From VAZQ01 sp036557665 (GTDB taxonomy: Bacteria > Pseudomonadota > Alphaproteobacteria > Rhizobiales > Xanthobacteraceae): a stretch of 64,000 nucleotides of DNA. The stretch lies in assembly GCA_036557665.1 (NCBI GenBank), contig DATBHG010000024.1, positions 79,980 to 143,979 on the forward strand, in the 5' to 3' direction. The notes under the pieces were generated by a model that worked only from the letters and a program-made list of their open reading frames with translations, searched no databases and was not told the DNA's origin. Below are positions 1 through 8,334 of the stretch, one piece after another. Made by a program: the position numbers and the translations under genes. How positions within the stretch are numbered: position 1 is the first letter of the stretch; each line of letters starts with the position of its first letter.

Positions 1-984
1 GTCGATCAGATCCCGAGCGGGCCGGAATGGCAGTATGAACCAAAATGGGACGGGTTCCGCTGCCTGGTCTTCCGCGACGGCGACAAGGTCGACTTGCAAT
101 CCAAGGCCGGACAGCCGCTGACCCGATATTTCCCGGAGCTGACCGAGGACATCCGCAGGGTCAAGGCCGAAAGATTTGTGCTCGACAGCGAAATCGTCGT
201 TCCTGTCGAGGGCGTATTCTCGTTTGACGCGTTGCTCCAGCGCATTCATCCTGCGCGAACCCGCGTGGACAAGCTCTCTCGGGAGACGCCGGCACTCATT
301 ATCGCGTTCGACCTCCTGGTTGACTCGGACGGCAAATCGCTCGTCGCTGTGCCGCTCGAGGAGAGGCGGCGAAGGCTCGATCTTCTCGCTCCCAAATACT
401 TCCACGGCACCAAACGAATCCGCTTCTCGCCTGCAACAAGCAAGCTCACCGAAGCCAAGCTCTGGCTCGACCGCGTTGGCACTGCGCTCGATGGCATCCT
501 CGCCAAGCGACGTGACCTGCCATATCGCTCCGGAGACCGCAGCGGGATGCAAAAAATCAAGAACTACCGCAGCGCGGACTGCGTCGTCGGCGGCTTCCGC
601 TACAATGAAGGCAAGCCAGTCGCAGGCTCGCTGTTGCTCGGGCTCTATGATGAAAAGGGGCGTCTCAATCACGTTGGCTTCACCTCTACGATCAAGCAGG
701 CGGAAAAGCCGGCGCTCACAAGGAAGCTGGAAAAGCTGATCGCGCCGCCGGGTTTCACCGGCAACGCGCCGGGCGGACCCAGTCGATGGTCGAGCACCCG
801 CTCGGGCGAATGGCAGCCGCTCAAGCCCGTGCTCGTCGTCGAAGTCTGCTTTGATCATTTCAGCGGGGAACGATTCCGGCATGGAACCAAGCTCGTGCGC
901 TGGCGGCCGGACAAATTGCCCCGCCAGTGCACGCTGGATCAGGTGAAGCAGAAGAAGGCCGATCTCATGAAGCTGCTGAAATAA
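1..984 (+). CDS. ATP-dependent DNA ligase, 5' end outside window
   Basis: Seals nicks in duplex DNA through an enzyme-AMP intermediate; probably a small LigC/LigD-ligase-domain type acting in repair. The frame is open from base 1, so the start lies upstream. The adenylation motif EPKWDGFR is at residues 13-20 of the visible part (nucleophile Lys15), followed by FVLDSEIVV (motif III), DGILAKRRD (motif IV) and MQKIKNYR (motif V). The C-terminal OB-fold part with VEVCFDHFSGERFRHG is intact. 327 residues are visible, so only a short N-terminus is missing. It is convergent with folC, whose stop is 3 bases away. No LigD polymerase or nuclease domain or Ku gene is visible. Confidence 0.92.
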   Translation, partial: VDQIPSGPEWQYEPKWDGFRCLVFRDGDKVDLQSKAGQPLTRYFPELTEDIRRVKAERFVLDSEIVVPVEGVFSFDALLQRIHPARTRVDKLSRETPALIIAFDLLVDSDGKSLVAVPLEERRRRLDLLAPKYFHGTKRIRFSPATSKLTEAKLWLDRVGTALDGILAKRRDLPYRSGDRSGMQKIKNYRSADCVVGGFRYNEGKPVAGSLLLGLYDEKGRLNHVGFTSTIKQAEKPALTRKLEKLIAPPGFTGNAPGGPSRWSSTRSGEWQPLKPVLVVEVCFDHFSGERFRHGTKLVRWRPDKLPRQCTLDQVKQKKADLMKLLK

Positions 985-986
985 AA

Positions 987-2303
987 TTACATCGGCAGCG
1001 TGCCATTCGCAGAGAGCGCTTCCCCGGCGAGGTAGAGCGACCCCGTGATGAGGATGCGCGGCGCCGGACTGGAAGCGAATCCACGGATCGCCGTGAGTGC
1101 CGAGGCGAGGTCGCCGCTCGACTGCGCAGGAATTCCCAGTGATCGTGCCGCCTCCCTGATCGCATCCGCCGGCAAGCCCTTCTCCTGATCCCGGATCGGA
1201 ACGGCGACAACATGCCGGGCTAGCCCGGTGAAGGCCTTCAGGAAGCCAAGGCTGTCCTTGGTCGCCAGCATGCCGATGACGAGAATGAGGGGTCGCGAGA
1301 TACGCTCCTCCAAATCGGCGAGCGCATTCGCGATCGCATAAGCGCCATGGGGGTTGTGGCCGCCGTCGAGCCAAAGCTCGCCCCCGCTCGGGACGAGAGC
1401 AGCGAGCTTTCCTTGCGAGAGAAGTTGCATGCGCGCCGGCCAGTCGGCCTTCATAATGCCCCTCTCGAAAGCCGCAGCGGGAATATGAAGCTCGCGGATC
1501 GCGCGCAGCGTGGCAATCGCAACCCCGGCATTCTCGAATTGGTGGCGGCCAAAAAGCTTTGGGGCAGGAAGATCGAGCAGTCCGTTCTCATCCTGATAGA
1601 CGAGACGTCCGCGCTCCTCCGTCGCGGTCCAGTCCTCCCCCGCAATTCTCAGCGGCGCCTTGAGACGCGCCGCCGTGCGTTCGATTGCGGCGAGCGCATC
1701 CCGAGCCTGGGCGGCAACGATCGCCGGGACGCCATGCTTGAGGATGCCGGCTTTTTCGGTGGCAATCCGGCTTATGCTGTCACCCAGATACTCGGAATGG
1801 TCGAGCGAGACCGGAGTGATCACCGTCGCTACCGGGCGCTCCACGACATTGGTTGCATCAAGCCGGCCGCCCAAGCCCACTTCCAGGAGCAGAACGTCGG
1901 CCGGGTTGTGCGCGAACAGGACGAGGGCGGCGGCGGTCGTAATCTCGAATACCGTGATCGGTGCATCCGCATTGGCACGCTCACATTGCTCGAGAGCCTG
2001 GGTGAGCTCATGGTCCGAGACCAGGGTGCCCTGGTCCGGGCCGCCCAACCGGAAGCGCTCGTTGAAGCGTACGAGATGCGGAGATGTGTAGACGTGCACA
2101 CGCAGACCCGCTGCCTCCAGTACCGCGCGCATGAAAGCGATGGCGGATCCCTTGCCGTTCGTGCCCGCGACATGGACGACCGGCGGCAAAGACCGCTCGG
2201 GATGATCGAGTGCATCGAGAAGGCGCCACATGCGGTCGAGGGAAAGGTCGATCCGCTTGGGATGCAGGGCCGTAAGTCTTGCGACAACCGAATCGATCGA
2301 CAT
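987..2303 (-). CDS. folC: bifunctional dihydrofolate/folylpolyglutamate synthase FolC
   Basis: Adds glutamate to dihydropteroate and to reduced folates, using ATP. The protein has 438 residues, normal for FolC. The P-loop GTNGKGSAIAF is near residue 50, LLLEVGLGGRLDATN follows the central region, and the second-domain motif LWLDGGHNPHGA is at about residue 310. Last gene of the accD/trp block on the minus strand; 157 bases containing a tandem repeat separate it from accD. The trp-accD-folC order is common in alphaproteobacteria. Confidence 0.95.
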   Translation of the reverse strand: MSIDSVVARLTALHPKRIDLSLDRMWRLLDALDHPERSLPPVVHVAGTNGKGSAIAFMRAVLEAAGLRVHVYTSPHLVRFNERFRLGGPDQGTLVSDHELTQALEQCERANADAPITVFEITTAAALVLFAHNPADVLLLEVGLGGRLDATNVVERPVATVITPVSLDHSEYLGDSISRIATEKAGILKHGVPAIVAAQARDALAAIERTAARLKAPLRIAGEDWTATEERGRLVYQDENGLLDLPAPKLFGRHQFENAGVAIATLRAIRELHIPAAAFERGIMKADWPARMQLLSQGKLAALVPSGGELWLDGGHNPHGAYAIANALADLEERISRPLILVIGMLATKDSLGFLKAFTGLARHVVAVPIRDQEKGLPADAIREAARSLGIPAQSSGDLASALTAIRGFASSPAPRILITGSLYLAGEALSANGTLPM

Positions 2304-2376
2304 GTAAAGCGGTGCGTACCCCGAGGTCGGCTCAGCCTCAGCAACCGCCGAAGAGTGTCGAATGTATGCCGGGACA

Positions 2377-2454
2377 GGACTTGGGTTGAGCGGACTTGGG
2401 TTGAACAGGACTTGGGTTGAACAGGATTTGGGTTGAACAGGATTTGGTTGAACG
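2377..2454. repeat. five tandem 15-16 bp units in the accD-folC gap
   Basis: Five head-to-tail copies of a unit close to GGACTTGGGTTGAACA run at 2377-2391, 2392-2407, 2408-2423, 2424-2439 and 2440-2454. Units 2 and 3 are identical. Unit 4 has C to T at position 4; units 1 and 5 are one base shorter. It fills half of the accD-folC intergenic space and encodes nothing obvious. Likely a variable-number repeat by slippage. Confidence 0.85.
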
Positions 2455-2460
2455 ATACGC

Positions 2461-3354
2461 CTACCCGGAAGCCGCAGCAGGCGGGCTCTCCGCCGGCGGG
2501 TGTGGCCTCGCCTTGGTCAGCAGCCCGCAGAGGTTGGCGACGGTGGGTCGGAGCTCATGGCGATGCACGACCATGTCGACCATCCCATGCTGCTTCAGAT
2601 ATTCGGCGCGCTGAAAGCCGTCGGGCAGTTTCTCGCGAATGGTCTGCTCTATGACACGCGGGCCGGCAAAACCGATGAGCGCACCGGGTTCCGCGATGTG
2701 CACATCTCCCAGCATGGCATAGGAGGCGGTCACGCCGCCCGTAGTCGGGTTGGTGAGAACGACGATGTAGGGCTTGCGTGCCTCGCGCATCATCTGGACC
2801 GCGACGGTAGTGCGTGGAAGCTGCATGAGGGACAGGATCCCCTCCTGCATGCGCGCGCCGCCCGACGCCGCGAACATGATGAACGGCGTCCCCTTGTCGA
2901 CTGCGGTCTCCAGGCCTTTGATCACGGCTTCACCTGCCGCCATGCCGAGCGAGCCGCCCATGAAATCGAAGTCCTGCACCCCGATAACCACCGGCAGACC
3001 CTCGAGCTTGCCGAATCCGAGCTTGATGGCGTCGCTCGTCCCGGTCTTGCTGCGCGCATCCTTGAGACGATCCGTGTAGCGGCGCTCGTCGCGGAACCGC
3101 AGCGGATCGAGTGGAACCTCGGGGACCGCAACATCGAACCAGGTCTGGTTGTCGAACATGGATTTCAGGCGGGCCGGCGCGCTCATGCGCATGTGATAGT
3201 TCGACCCTGGAATCACGAACTGGTTGGCCTCCACATCCTTGTAGAACACGAGTTGCCCGGTTTCCGGACACTTGATCCAGAGATGCTCGGGGGTGTCGCG
3301 CCGCGCGAAGTAGTTTCGAATCTTTGGGCGGACGACGTTGGAGATCCAGTTCAT
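2461..3354 (-). CDS. accD: acetyl-CoA carboxylase carboxyltransferase subunit beta AccD
   Basis: Beta half of the carboxyltransferase that moves CO2 from carboxybiotin to acetyl-CoA, the first step of fatty-acid synthesis. 297 residues. The crotonase-like core has GKLEGLPVVIGVQDFDFMGGS, FIMFAASGGARMQEG and VLTNPTTGGVTASYA. The N-terminal zinc ribbon of E. coli AccD (CxxC...CxxC) is not conserved: only Cys29 of the four cysteines remains. This loss is characteristic of Hyphomicrobiales AccD proteins. Lies 48 bases after trpA, probably co-transcribed. Confidence 0.96.
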   Translation of the reverse strand: MNWISNVVRPKIRNYFARRDTPEHLWIKCPETGQLVFYKDVEANQFVIPGSNYHMRMSAPARLKSMFDNQTWFDVAVPEVPLDPLRFRDERRYTDRLKDARSKTGTSDAIKLGFGKLEGLPVVIGVQDFDFMGGSLGMAAGEAVIKGLETAVDKGTPFIMFAASGGARMQEGILSLMQLPRTTVAVQMMREARKPYIVVLTNPTTGGVTASYAMLGDVHIAEPGALIGFAGPRVIEQTIREKLPDGFQRAEYLKQHGMVDMVVHRHELRPTVANLCGLLTKARPHPPAESPPAAASG

Positions 3355-3402
3355 GCAGCCTTCATCTATAGCCGGGCGCTGCCTGCGTCCATGTCAGCGG
3401 TT

Positions 3403-4278
3403 CTACACTTTGCCGCTGCCTTGCGAGGAATCGCCGAGGATGCGTCCCTCCACCCGCGATGAGCGCACTCCCCGCGCAAGCTGCGTGACGAGACCGGTCA
3501 CCGCCTCGACCGTGCGCTGCGTGGCTCGACCGCCCGCATCGAGGCTGTCCTTGACCGCCGAGACCAGCGCCGAGCCTATGACGACGCCGTCGGCACCGCG
3601 AGCAATCGCGGCTGCCTGATCCGCAGTGCGAACCCCGAACCCTACCGCAACCGGAAGCCGACAATGGCGTTTTATGCGAGCGACAGCTTCGGCCGTCCGC
3701 GCCGCGTCGGGCGCAGCCGTGCCGGTAATGCCGGTGATCGAGACGTAGTAGACGAAGCCCGACGTATTCGCGAGAACCGCGGGCAGACGGCGCTCGTCCG
3801 TCGTCGGCGTGGCCAGTCGAACAAAGTTGAGTCCCGCATTCAAGGCCGGAAGGCACAGCTCCTCGTCCTCTTCCGGCGGCAAGTCGACGACGATCAGTCC
3901 ATCAATGCCTGCATGCTTTGCATCCCTCAGAAACGGGCCCACGCCGTAGATGTAGATCGGGTTGTAATAGCCCATGAGGACAACAGGAACGTCGGCGGCT
4001 GCGCGCCGGAATTCGCGGACCATGTCGAGCGTCTTGTGCAAGGTCTGGCCGGATTTGAGGGCGCGCTGGGAGGAGAGCTGGATTGCCGGCCCGTCCGCCA
4101 TCGGATCGGTAAACGGCATTCCGAGCTCGATCACATCCGCGCCCGCAGCCGGTAGCGCCCGCAGAATGGCAAGCGAGGTCTCCGTGTCGGGATCGCCCGC
4201 GGTAATGAAGGTGACCAACGCCGCCCGACCTTCCGCGTTCAGGGCGGCAAACCTCCGGTCGATCCGAGTGACCGTCAT
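3403..4278 (-). CDS. trpA: tryptophan synthase alpha subunit TrpA
   Basis: Cleaves indole-3-glycerol phosphate to indole and glyceraldehyde-3-phosphate, passing indole to TrpB. 291 residues, slightly long for the family. ADVIELGMPFTDPMADGP near residue 50 carries the catalytic Glu, and PVVLMGYYNPIYIYG, DGLIVVDLPPEE (catalytic Asp) and VAVGFGVRT are typical. Its start codon overlaps the stop of the upstream 74-codon membrane-protein gene (ATGA), indicating translational coupling. Part of the leftward trpF-trpB-orf-trpA-accD-folC run. Confidence 0.97.
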   Translation of the reverse strand: MTVTRIDRRFAALNAEGRAALVTFITAGDPDTETSLAILRALPAAGADVIELGMPFTDPMADGPAIQLSSQRALKSGQTLHKTLDMVREFRRAAADVPVVLMGYYNPIYIYGVGPFLRDAKHAGIDGLIVVDLPPEEDEELCLPALNAGLNFVRLATPTTDERRLPAVLANTSGFVYYVSITGITGTAAPDAARTAEAVARIKRHCRLPVAVGFGVRTADQAAAIARGADGVVIGSALVSAVKDSLDAGGRATQRTVEAVTGLVTQLARGVRSSRVEGRILGDSSQGSGKV

Positions 4279-4499
4279 GTTTTGCTATGGGGCAGACCGT
4301 CGCGCTGGCGCTGCCGCATCGCCGCCATGCGGACATTCATCGTACCCAGCAAAAATATCAGGACAGAGCCGATGAATCGCACCCATTCCTTGTTTTCAAG
4401 CGCAGGCCCGGGCTCGAGCAACCTCACCTTGAGGAAATACAAGACGTAGGCAGCCGAGACGACGATCAGAAGCCATCCGATGAGCTTCTGCCTGCTCAT
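4275..4499 (-). CDS. small two-helix membrane protein between trpB and trpA
   Basis: 74 residues with two hydrophobic segments (about residues 7-24 and 43-60) and a basic C-terminus; function unknown. It starts 13 bases after the trpB stop and its stop overlaps the trpA start by four bases, so it is translated as part of the trp operon. No enzyme motif is visible. The coupling supports a real gene, though a role in tryptophan synthesis cannot be inferred. Confidence 0.75.
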   Translation of the reverse strand: MSRQKLIGWLLIVVSAAYVLYFLKVRLLEPGPALENKEWVRFIGSVLIFLLGTMNVRMAAMRQRQRDGLPHSKT

Positions 4500-4511
4500 C
4501 GAAACAGACCT

Positions 4512-5744
4512 TCAGTGGACCTTATCACTGCGGCGCCGTTTGATATGGTCGGTCACGCTCGCGAGATCCTTGTCGCCGCGGCCGGAGAGATTGACCACTA
4601 TCAGGTGCTCCCGCGGTTTGCGTGGAGCGAGATCCATGACCCGAGCAAGCGCGTGCGCCGGCTCGAGCGCCGGAATGATCCCCTCGAGCTGCGAGCAGAG
4701 CTCAAACGCCGCCACCGCCTCGTCGTCTGTCGCGGAGAGATATTGCACCCGTTTTACGTCCTTGAGCCAAGCGTGCTCGGGGCCGATGCCGGGGTAATCG
4801 AGACCGGCTGAGATCGAGTGTGCCTCCCTGATCTGCCCGTCGTCATCCATCAGCAAATAGGTGCGGTTTCCATGCAACACGCCCGGACGGCCGCCGGCGA
4901 TCGAGGCTGCGTGGAGCCCGGTCTCGAGCCCATGGCCCGCCGCTTCCACCCCGTAGATCTCGATATCGAGCTCGTCCAGGAAGGGGTGGAACAACCCCAT
5001 GGCATTCGAGCCGCCGCCGATGCACGCAATCAGCGAATTGGGGAGGCGGCCTTCCGCCTCCATCATCTGCTCGCGCGTCTCATTTCCGATGATGCATTGG
5101 AAGTCGCGCACCATCATCGGATAGGGATGCGGGCCCGCGACCGTTCCGATGCAATAGAAGGTCTCGGCGACATTGGTTACCCAATCCCGCAACGCCTCAT
5201 TCATCGCGTCCTTGAGCGTCTGCGATCCCGAGGTGACCGGACGCACCTCGGCCCCCAACGCCTGCATGCGCTGGACGTTCGGCTTCTGCCGCTCGACGTC
5301 GACCACGCCCATATAGACGATGCACTGGAGACCGAATTTGGCACAGAGGGTTGCGGTGGCAACGCCGTGCATGCCCGCACCGGTTTCCGCGATGACCCGC
5401 CGCTTGCCCATGCGTTGCGCGAGGAGAATTTGTCCGAGGACATTGTTCACCTTGTGAGCGCCGGTGTGATTGAGATCTTCCCGCTTGAAAAAGATCCTCG
5501 CGCCGCCGAGATGCGCGCTCATGCGCTCGGCAAAATAAAGCGGCGACGGCCGGCCAATGTAATTCTTGAGGTGCCGATCGATCTCACTCTGGAAGGCGGG
5601 ATCATTCTTCGCCTCGGCATAGGCGCGCTCGAGCTCCAGAATGAGCGGCATCAGCGTCTCCGCGACAAACCGGCCGCCATACAAGCCGAAATGGCCGCGC
5701 TCGTCGGGGCCGGTGCGGAATGAATTGCGCTGCTCGATGCTCAT
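4512..5744 (-). CDS. trpB: tryptophan synthase beta subunit TrpB
   Basis: PLP enzyme that condenses indole with serine to tryptophan. 410 residues. The lysine motif KREDLNHTGAHKVNN holds the Schiff-base Lys near residue 98, and the phosphate-binding GGGSNAMG is near residue 245. N-terminal GRFGPYGG-like signature reads GHFGLYGGRFVAETL. The start overlaps the trpF stop (TGATG), so trpF and trpB are translationally coupled. Confidence 0.98.
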   Translation of the reverse strand: MSIEQRNSFRTGPDERGHFGLYGGRFVAETLMPLILELERAYAEAKNDPAFQSEIDRHLKNYIGRPSPLYFAERMSAHLGGARIFFKREDLNHTGAHKVNNVLGQILLAQRMGKRRVIAETGAGMHGVATATLCAKFGLQCIVYMGVVDVERQKPNVQRMQALGAEVRPVTSGSQTLKDAMNEALRDWVTNVAETFYCIGTVAGPHPYPMMVRDFQCIIGNETREQMMEAEGRLPNSLIACIGGGSNAMGLFHPFLDELDIEIYGVEAAGHGLETGLHAASIAGGRPGVLHGNRTYLLMDDDGQIREAHSISAGLDYPGIGPEHAWLKDVKRVQYLSATDDEAVAAFELCSQLEGIIPALEPAHALARVMDLAPRKPREHLIVVNLSGRGDKDLASVTDHIKRRRSDKVH

Positions 5745-6412
5745 CAGTTGCTGGCCACGCTTCGCCTCTCGGCCGCACGCCTCGCCGCGGCCACGAAGGC
5801 GCGGATCCGCTCGGGATCCTTGTCGCCGGGGGCGCGCTCGATGCCGGAAGACACATCGACACCGGGCGCTCGGGTGATGCGCAGGGCCTCTGCTACGTTC
5901 CCGGCATCGAGTCCGCCAGAGAGCATGAACGGGACCGCCGTTTCAACATCGCGCAACAGGTGCCAATCGAAGCTACGGCCGAGACCGCCGGGCCGTGAGG
6001 CGTCGCTCGGGGCGCGGGCATCGAAGATCAGTCGATCCGCTTGCTGCTCATAGACTCGGACAGCTGACAGATCGGCCTCCTCCTCGATCGGCAGCGCCTT
6101 CATGACCGGCAGTCCAAATCGCTGTCGTACCGCACGCACCCGTTCCAGGCTCTCGCCGCCATGCAGCTGCAGCAAGTCGGGCGCAAGGCTCTCGATGATT
6201 TGCGTGAGCAGCGCGTCGGAAGCGTCGACCGAAAGGGCCACTTTTAGCGCCCGCCCGCCCACCCGCTCAGCCAAAACCCGCGCCGCGTCAAAGCCGATGT
6301 TGCGAGGGGAAGGCGGAAAGAACACGAATCCCACCATTTCGGCTCCGCACTCCAGCGCCGCATCCACGGCCTCTGCCGACTTCAAGCCGCATATTTTAAT
6401 GATCAAAGTCAT
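5744..6412 (-). CDS. trpF: phosphoribosylanthranilate isomerase TrpF
   Basis: Isomerises phosphoribosylanthranilate to CdRP in tryptophan synthesis. 222 residues from the ATG at 6412, which gives the canonical N-terminus MTLIIKICGLKS with catalytic Cys8. An open frame continues upstream to 6592 but that extension overlaps the lapA-like gene and has no TrpF similarity. LLQLHGGESLERV, LIFDA (catalytic Asp) and PFMLSGGLDAGNVAEAL are recognisable. Coupled to trpB and 20 bases after the lapA-like gene. Confidence 0.96.
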   Translation of the reverse strand: MTLIIKICGLKSAEAVDAALECGAEMVGFVFFPPSPRNIGFDAARVLAERVGGRALKVALSVDASDALLTQIIESLAPDLLQLHGGESLERVRAVRQRFGLPVMKALPIEEEADLSAVRVYEQQADRLIFDARAPSDASRPGGLGRSFDWHLLRDVETAVPFMLSGGLDAGNVAEALRITRAPGVDVSSGIERAPGDKDPERIRAFVAAARRAAERRSVASN

Positions 6413-6432
6413 CAAGATCGATCGGCCCGCGA

Positions 6433-6813
6433 TCAGGCTGCGGGTGGTGGAATGGTCAGTCGCGGCTGATAGCCGGACAGTGGAACAGGGCTGCCCGACC
6501 GGCCCGGCTCGTGCACCTGCTCTTTCAACCGGTCGAGCTCGGCGGCGAGCGCGCGCGCCTGTGTTTGCGCAAGCCTGGCAGCCCGCCGCCATTTAGCCTG
6601 TCGCATCCACGCGGCCGCGCCGCCAAGCACAACCCCGCCAATCGCGACCCCCAGCAACAATGCAAACAGCGGCACGGCAAGGGCCAGCGCGGGATGCACC
6701 TGATCAAAGGGATCCAGCGTCAGGACCACGCTGTGCCGGTTCGCCACTGCAAAAGCGACGAACAGGATTGCGAGGGGTACGAGCATCAATCCCGTGACGA
6801 GTTTGCGCAACAT
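6433..6813 (-). CDS. LapA-domain (DUF1049) inner-membrane protein
   Basis: 126 residues. Two N-terminal membrane segments (about 7-24 and 41-66) flank FAVANRHSVVLTLDPF, the hallmark of the LapA/DUF1049 family, followed by a helical, Arg/Ala-rich tail and a proline-rich end. LapA proteins work with LapB in envelope assembly in enterobacteria; a LapA-domain gene beside ihfB and trpF is common in alphaproteobacteria. No lapB is adjacent here. Confidence 0.85.
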   Translation of the reverse strand: MLRKLVTGLMLVPLAILFVAFAVANRHSVVLTLDPFDQVHPALALAVPLFALLLGVAIGGVVLGGAAAWMRQAKWRRAARLAQTQARALAAELDRLKEQVHEPGRSGSPVPLSGYQPRLTIPPPAA

Positions 6814-6917
6814 GGGCGTTCGTTCCGTGTGTATCAGATAGGATTGGTCCGGCCTGTCCCTGGTCTCGGAACGCGTTCACGCCCTTGCATGATCCAAGTG
6901 CACGGCTGACGACCCAG

Positions 6918-7226
6918 CTACTGTGTTATTGCCGGTTCAGCGTCGGAAAGACGGTTGAGCCGCTCACGCATCTCCTTTCCCGTCTTGAAGAACGGCACTG
7001 ATTTCCTTTCCACGGAAACGTGCGCACCGGTCCGAGGATTACGTCCGGTGCGGGCCGGTCGCTTCTTCACCGAGAATGCCCCGAAACCACGTAGCTCGAC
7101 CCGATCGCCTCTCGCCATGGCCGCAGTGATCTCGCCGAGAATGGCATTGATGATGTTCTCGACGTCGCGCTGATAGAGGTGCGGGTTCTGGTTGGAGATG
7201 CGCTGAACGAGCTCGGACTTGATCAT
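6918..7226 (-). CDS. ihfB: integration host factor beta subunit IhfB
   Basis: DNA-bending nucleoid protein, partner of IhfA. 102 residues. The start MIKSELVQRIS and the DNA-arm sequence KKRPARTGRNPRTG around residues 54-67, followed by KSVPFFKTGKEMRERL, are typical of IHF-beta rather than HU. It follows sppA by 106 bases on the same strand, in the usual rpsA neighbourhood. Confidence 0.95.
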   Translation of the reverse strand: MIKSELVQRISNQNPHLYQRDVENIINAILGEITAAMARGDRVELRGFGAFSVKKRPARTGRNPRTGAHVSVERKSVPFFKTGKEMRERLNRLSDAEPAITQ

Positions 7227-7332
7227 CGACGATCCCGATCTGCTAGGGCGGATAAATCCAGGTTCAACGTACCGGCGTCATTCCGATTTGCGGCCCAAGG
7301 CAGTGAGTGGCCGTTGAACCGCGACAGTGCGT

Positions 7333-8319
7333 CTAGCTCCCGAGCGGAGGCTGCCAAAGCGCCAATAGACCGTCAAGGTTGAGTCGCTCCACCGCCTGCA
7401 CGCTACCCCAACTCTGAATGCGCTGCGCGAGCGAGCTCAGGCCCACGGCTTCGAGAGCCGCGATGGCCATGGTGTGCAGGAAAGGCAGATCGCTGAGCCG
7501 GTCATGCAAGCGGTAATCGCGAACCGGCGTTTTTGGATCGATATTTTTGGCCTTTGCCAGCCATGCGAGCGCGGTCCGTTCGTCCCCGAGCTCGTCCACC
7601 AGCTTGAGCGGAATGCCCTGCCGACCGGTGAAAATCCGACCATCTGCGACGCGCTCCAGGTCTGCCGCGTCGAGGTGGCGCCGCGCCTGCACCAGGCCGC
7701 GGAACCACGCATAGGAATCAGAGACAATGGATTCGATGGCGGCCCGTGCTTCCGGGGAGGTCGGCTCGAACCCGTTGGGCGATGCCTTAAGCGGACTCGA
7801 TTTTATCTCCTCGACTTTGATGCCCAGGGTTTTGAGAAGATCGCCGACATTGGGGTACTGGAACAGCACCCCTATCGAGCCGATCAGGGATGTTTCCTGG
7901 GCAACGATGTAGTCGCTGGCAATCGCGGTAATGTAGCCGCCGGACGCCGCCAGCCCGTCCACCACGACGACAACCGGCTTGTGCTCTTTGAGCCGCATCA
8001 ATGAATCGTAGAGCTGCTCGGAGCCTGCGGTCGTGCCCCCCGGGCTGTTGATGTGGACGATCACCGCCGGCGCGCGCGACTTCTCCAGTCGTTCCATCGC
8101 CTCGACCCGATCCTGGTCGGTCCGGATCAAGCCGGTAATGGAGATGCGCGCGATCGAGCTGCCCGGCCGGCCCGTGAGCATGGAGGTTCCGGGAAGCCTC
8201 AGCGCGGCGGCGAGCGCTATCACCGCGCCGATGGCGAGCACGACCGTAACGACGCGCCAAAAGGTCAGCTTGCGGCGCATGCGCCGCCGATCGACGATGA
8301 CGTCAGCATCGAGCGACAT
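7333..8319 (-). CDS. sppA: signal peptide peptidase SppA
   Basis: Membrane-bound serine protease that degrades cleaved signal peptides. 328 residues, the short 36K-type form. One N-terminal membrane anchor at about residues 19-41. VHINSPGGTTAGSEQLYD is the ClpP-like S49 signature, the nucleophile Ser is in ETSLIGSIGV, and the general-base Lys in IKSSPLKASPNG. It is 15 bases downstream of rpsA and probably shares its transcript. Confidence 0.95.
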   Translation of the reverse strand: MSLDADVIVDRRRMRRKLTFWRVVTVVLAIGAVIALAAALRLPGTSMLTGRPGSSIARISITGLIRTDQDRVEAMERLEKSRAPAVIVHINSPGGTTAGSEQLYDSLMRLKEHKPVVVVVDGLAASGGYITAIASDYIVAQETSLIGSIGVLFQYPNVGDLLKTLGIKVEEIKSSPLKASPNGFEPTSPEARAAIESIVSDSYAWFRGLVQARRHLDAADLERVADGRIFTGRQGIPLKLVDELGDERTALAWLAKAKNIDPKTPVRDYRLHDRLSDLPFLHTMAIAALEAVGLSSLAQRIQSWGSVQAVERLNLDGLLALWQPPLGS

Positions 8320-8334
8320 GCTTGGTCTCCGAGC

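Noticed and set aside
2461..3354. AccD missing zinc cysteines as evidence of inactivation
   Set aside because: Loss of these cysteines is typical of Hyphomicrobiales AccD and the catalytic core is intact.
5744..6592. 282-codon version of TrpF
   Set aside because: The extra 60 residues overlap the lapA-like gene and are Arg/Ala noise; MTLIIKICGL at 6412 is the normal start.
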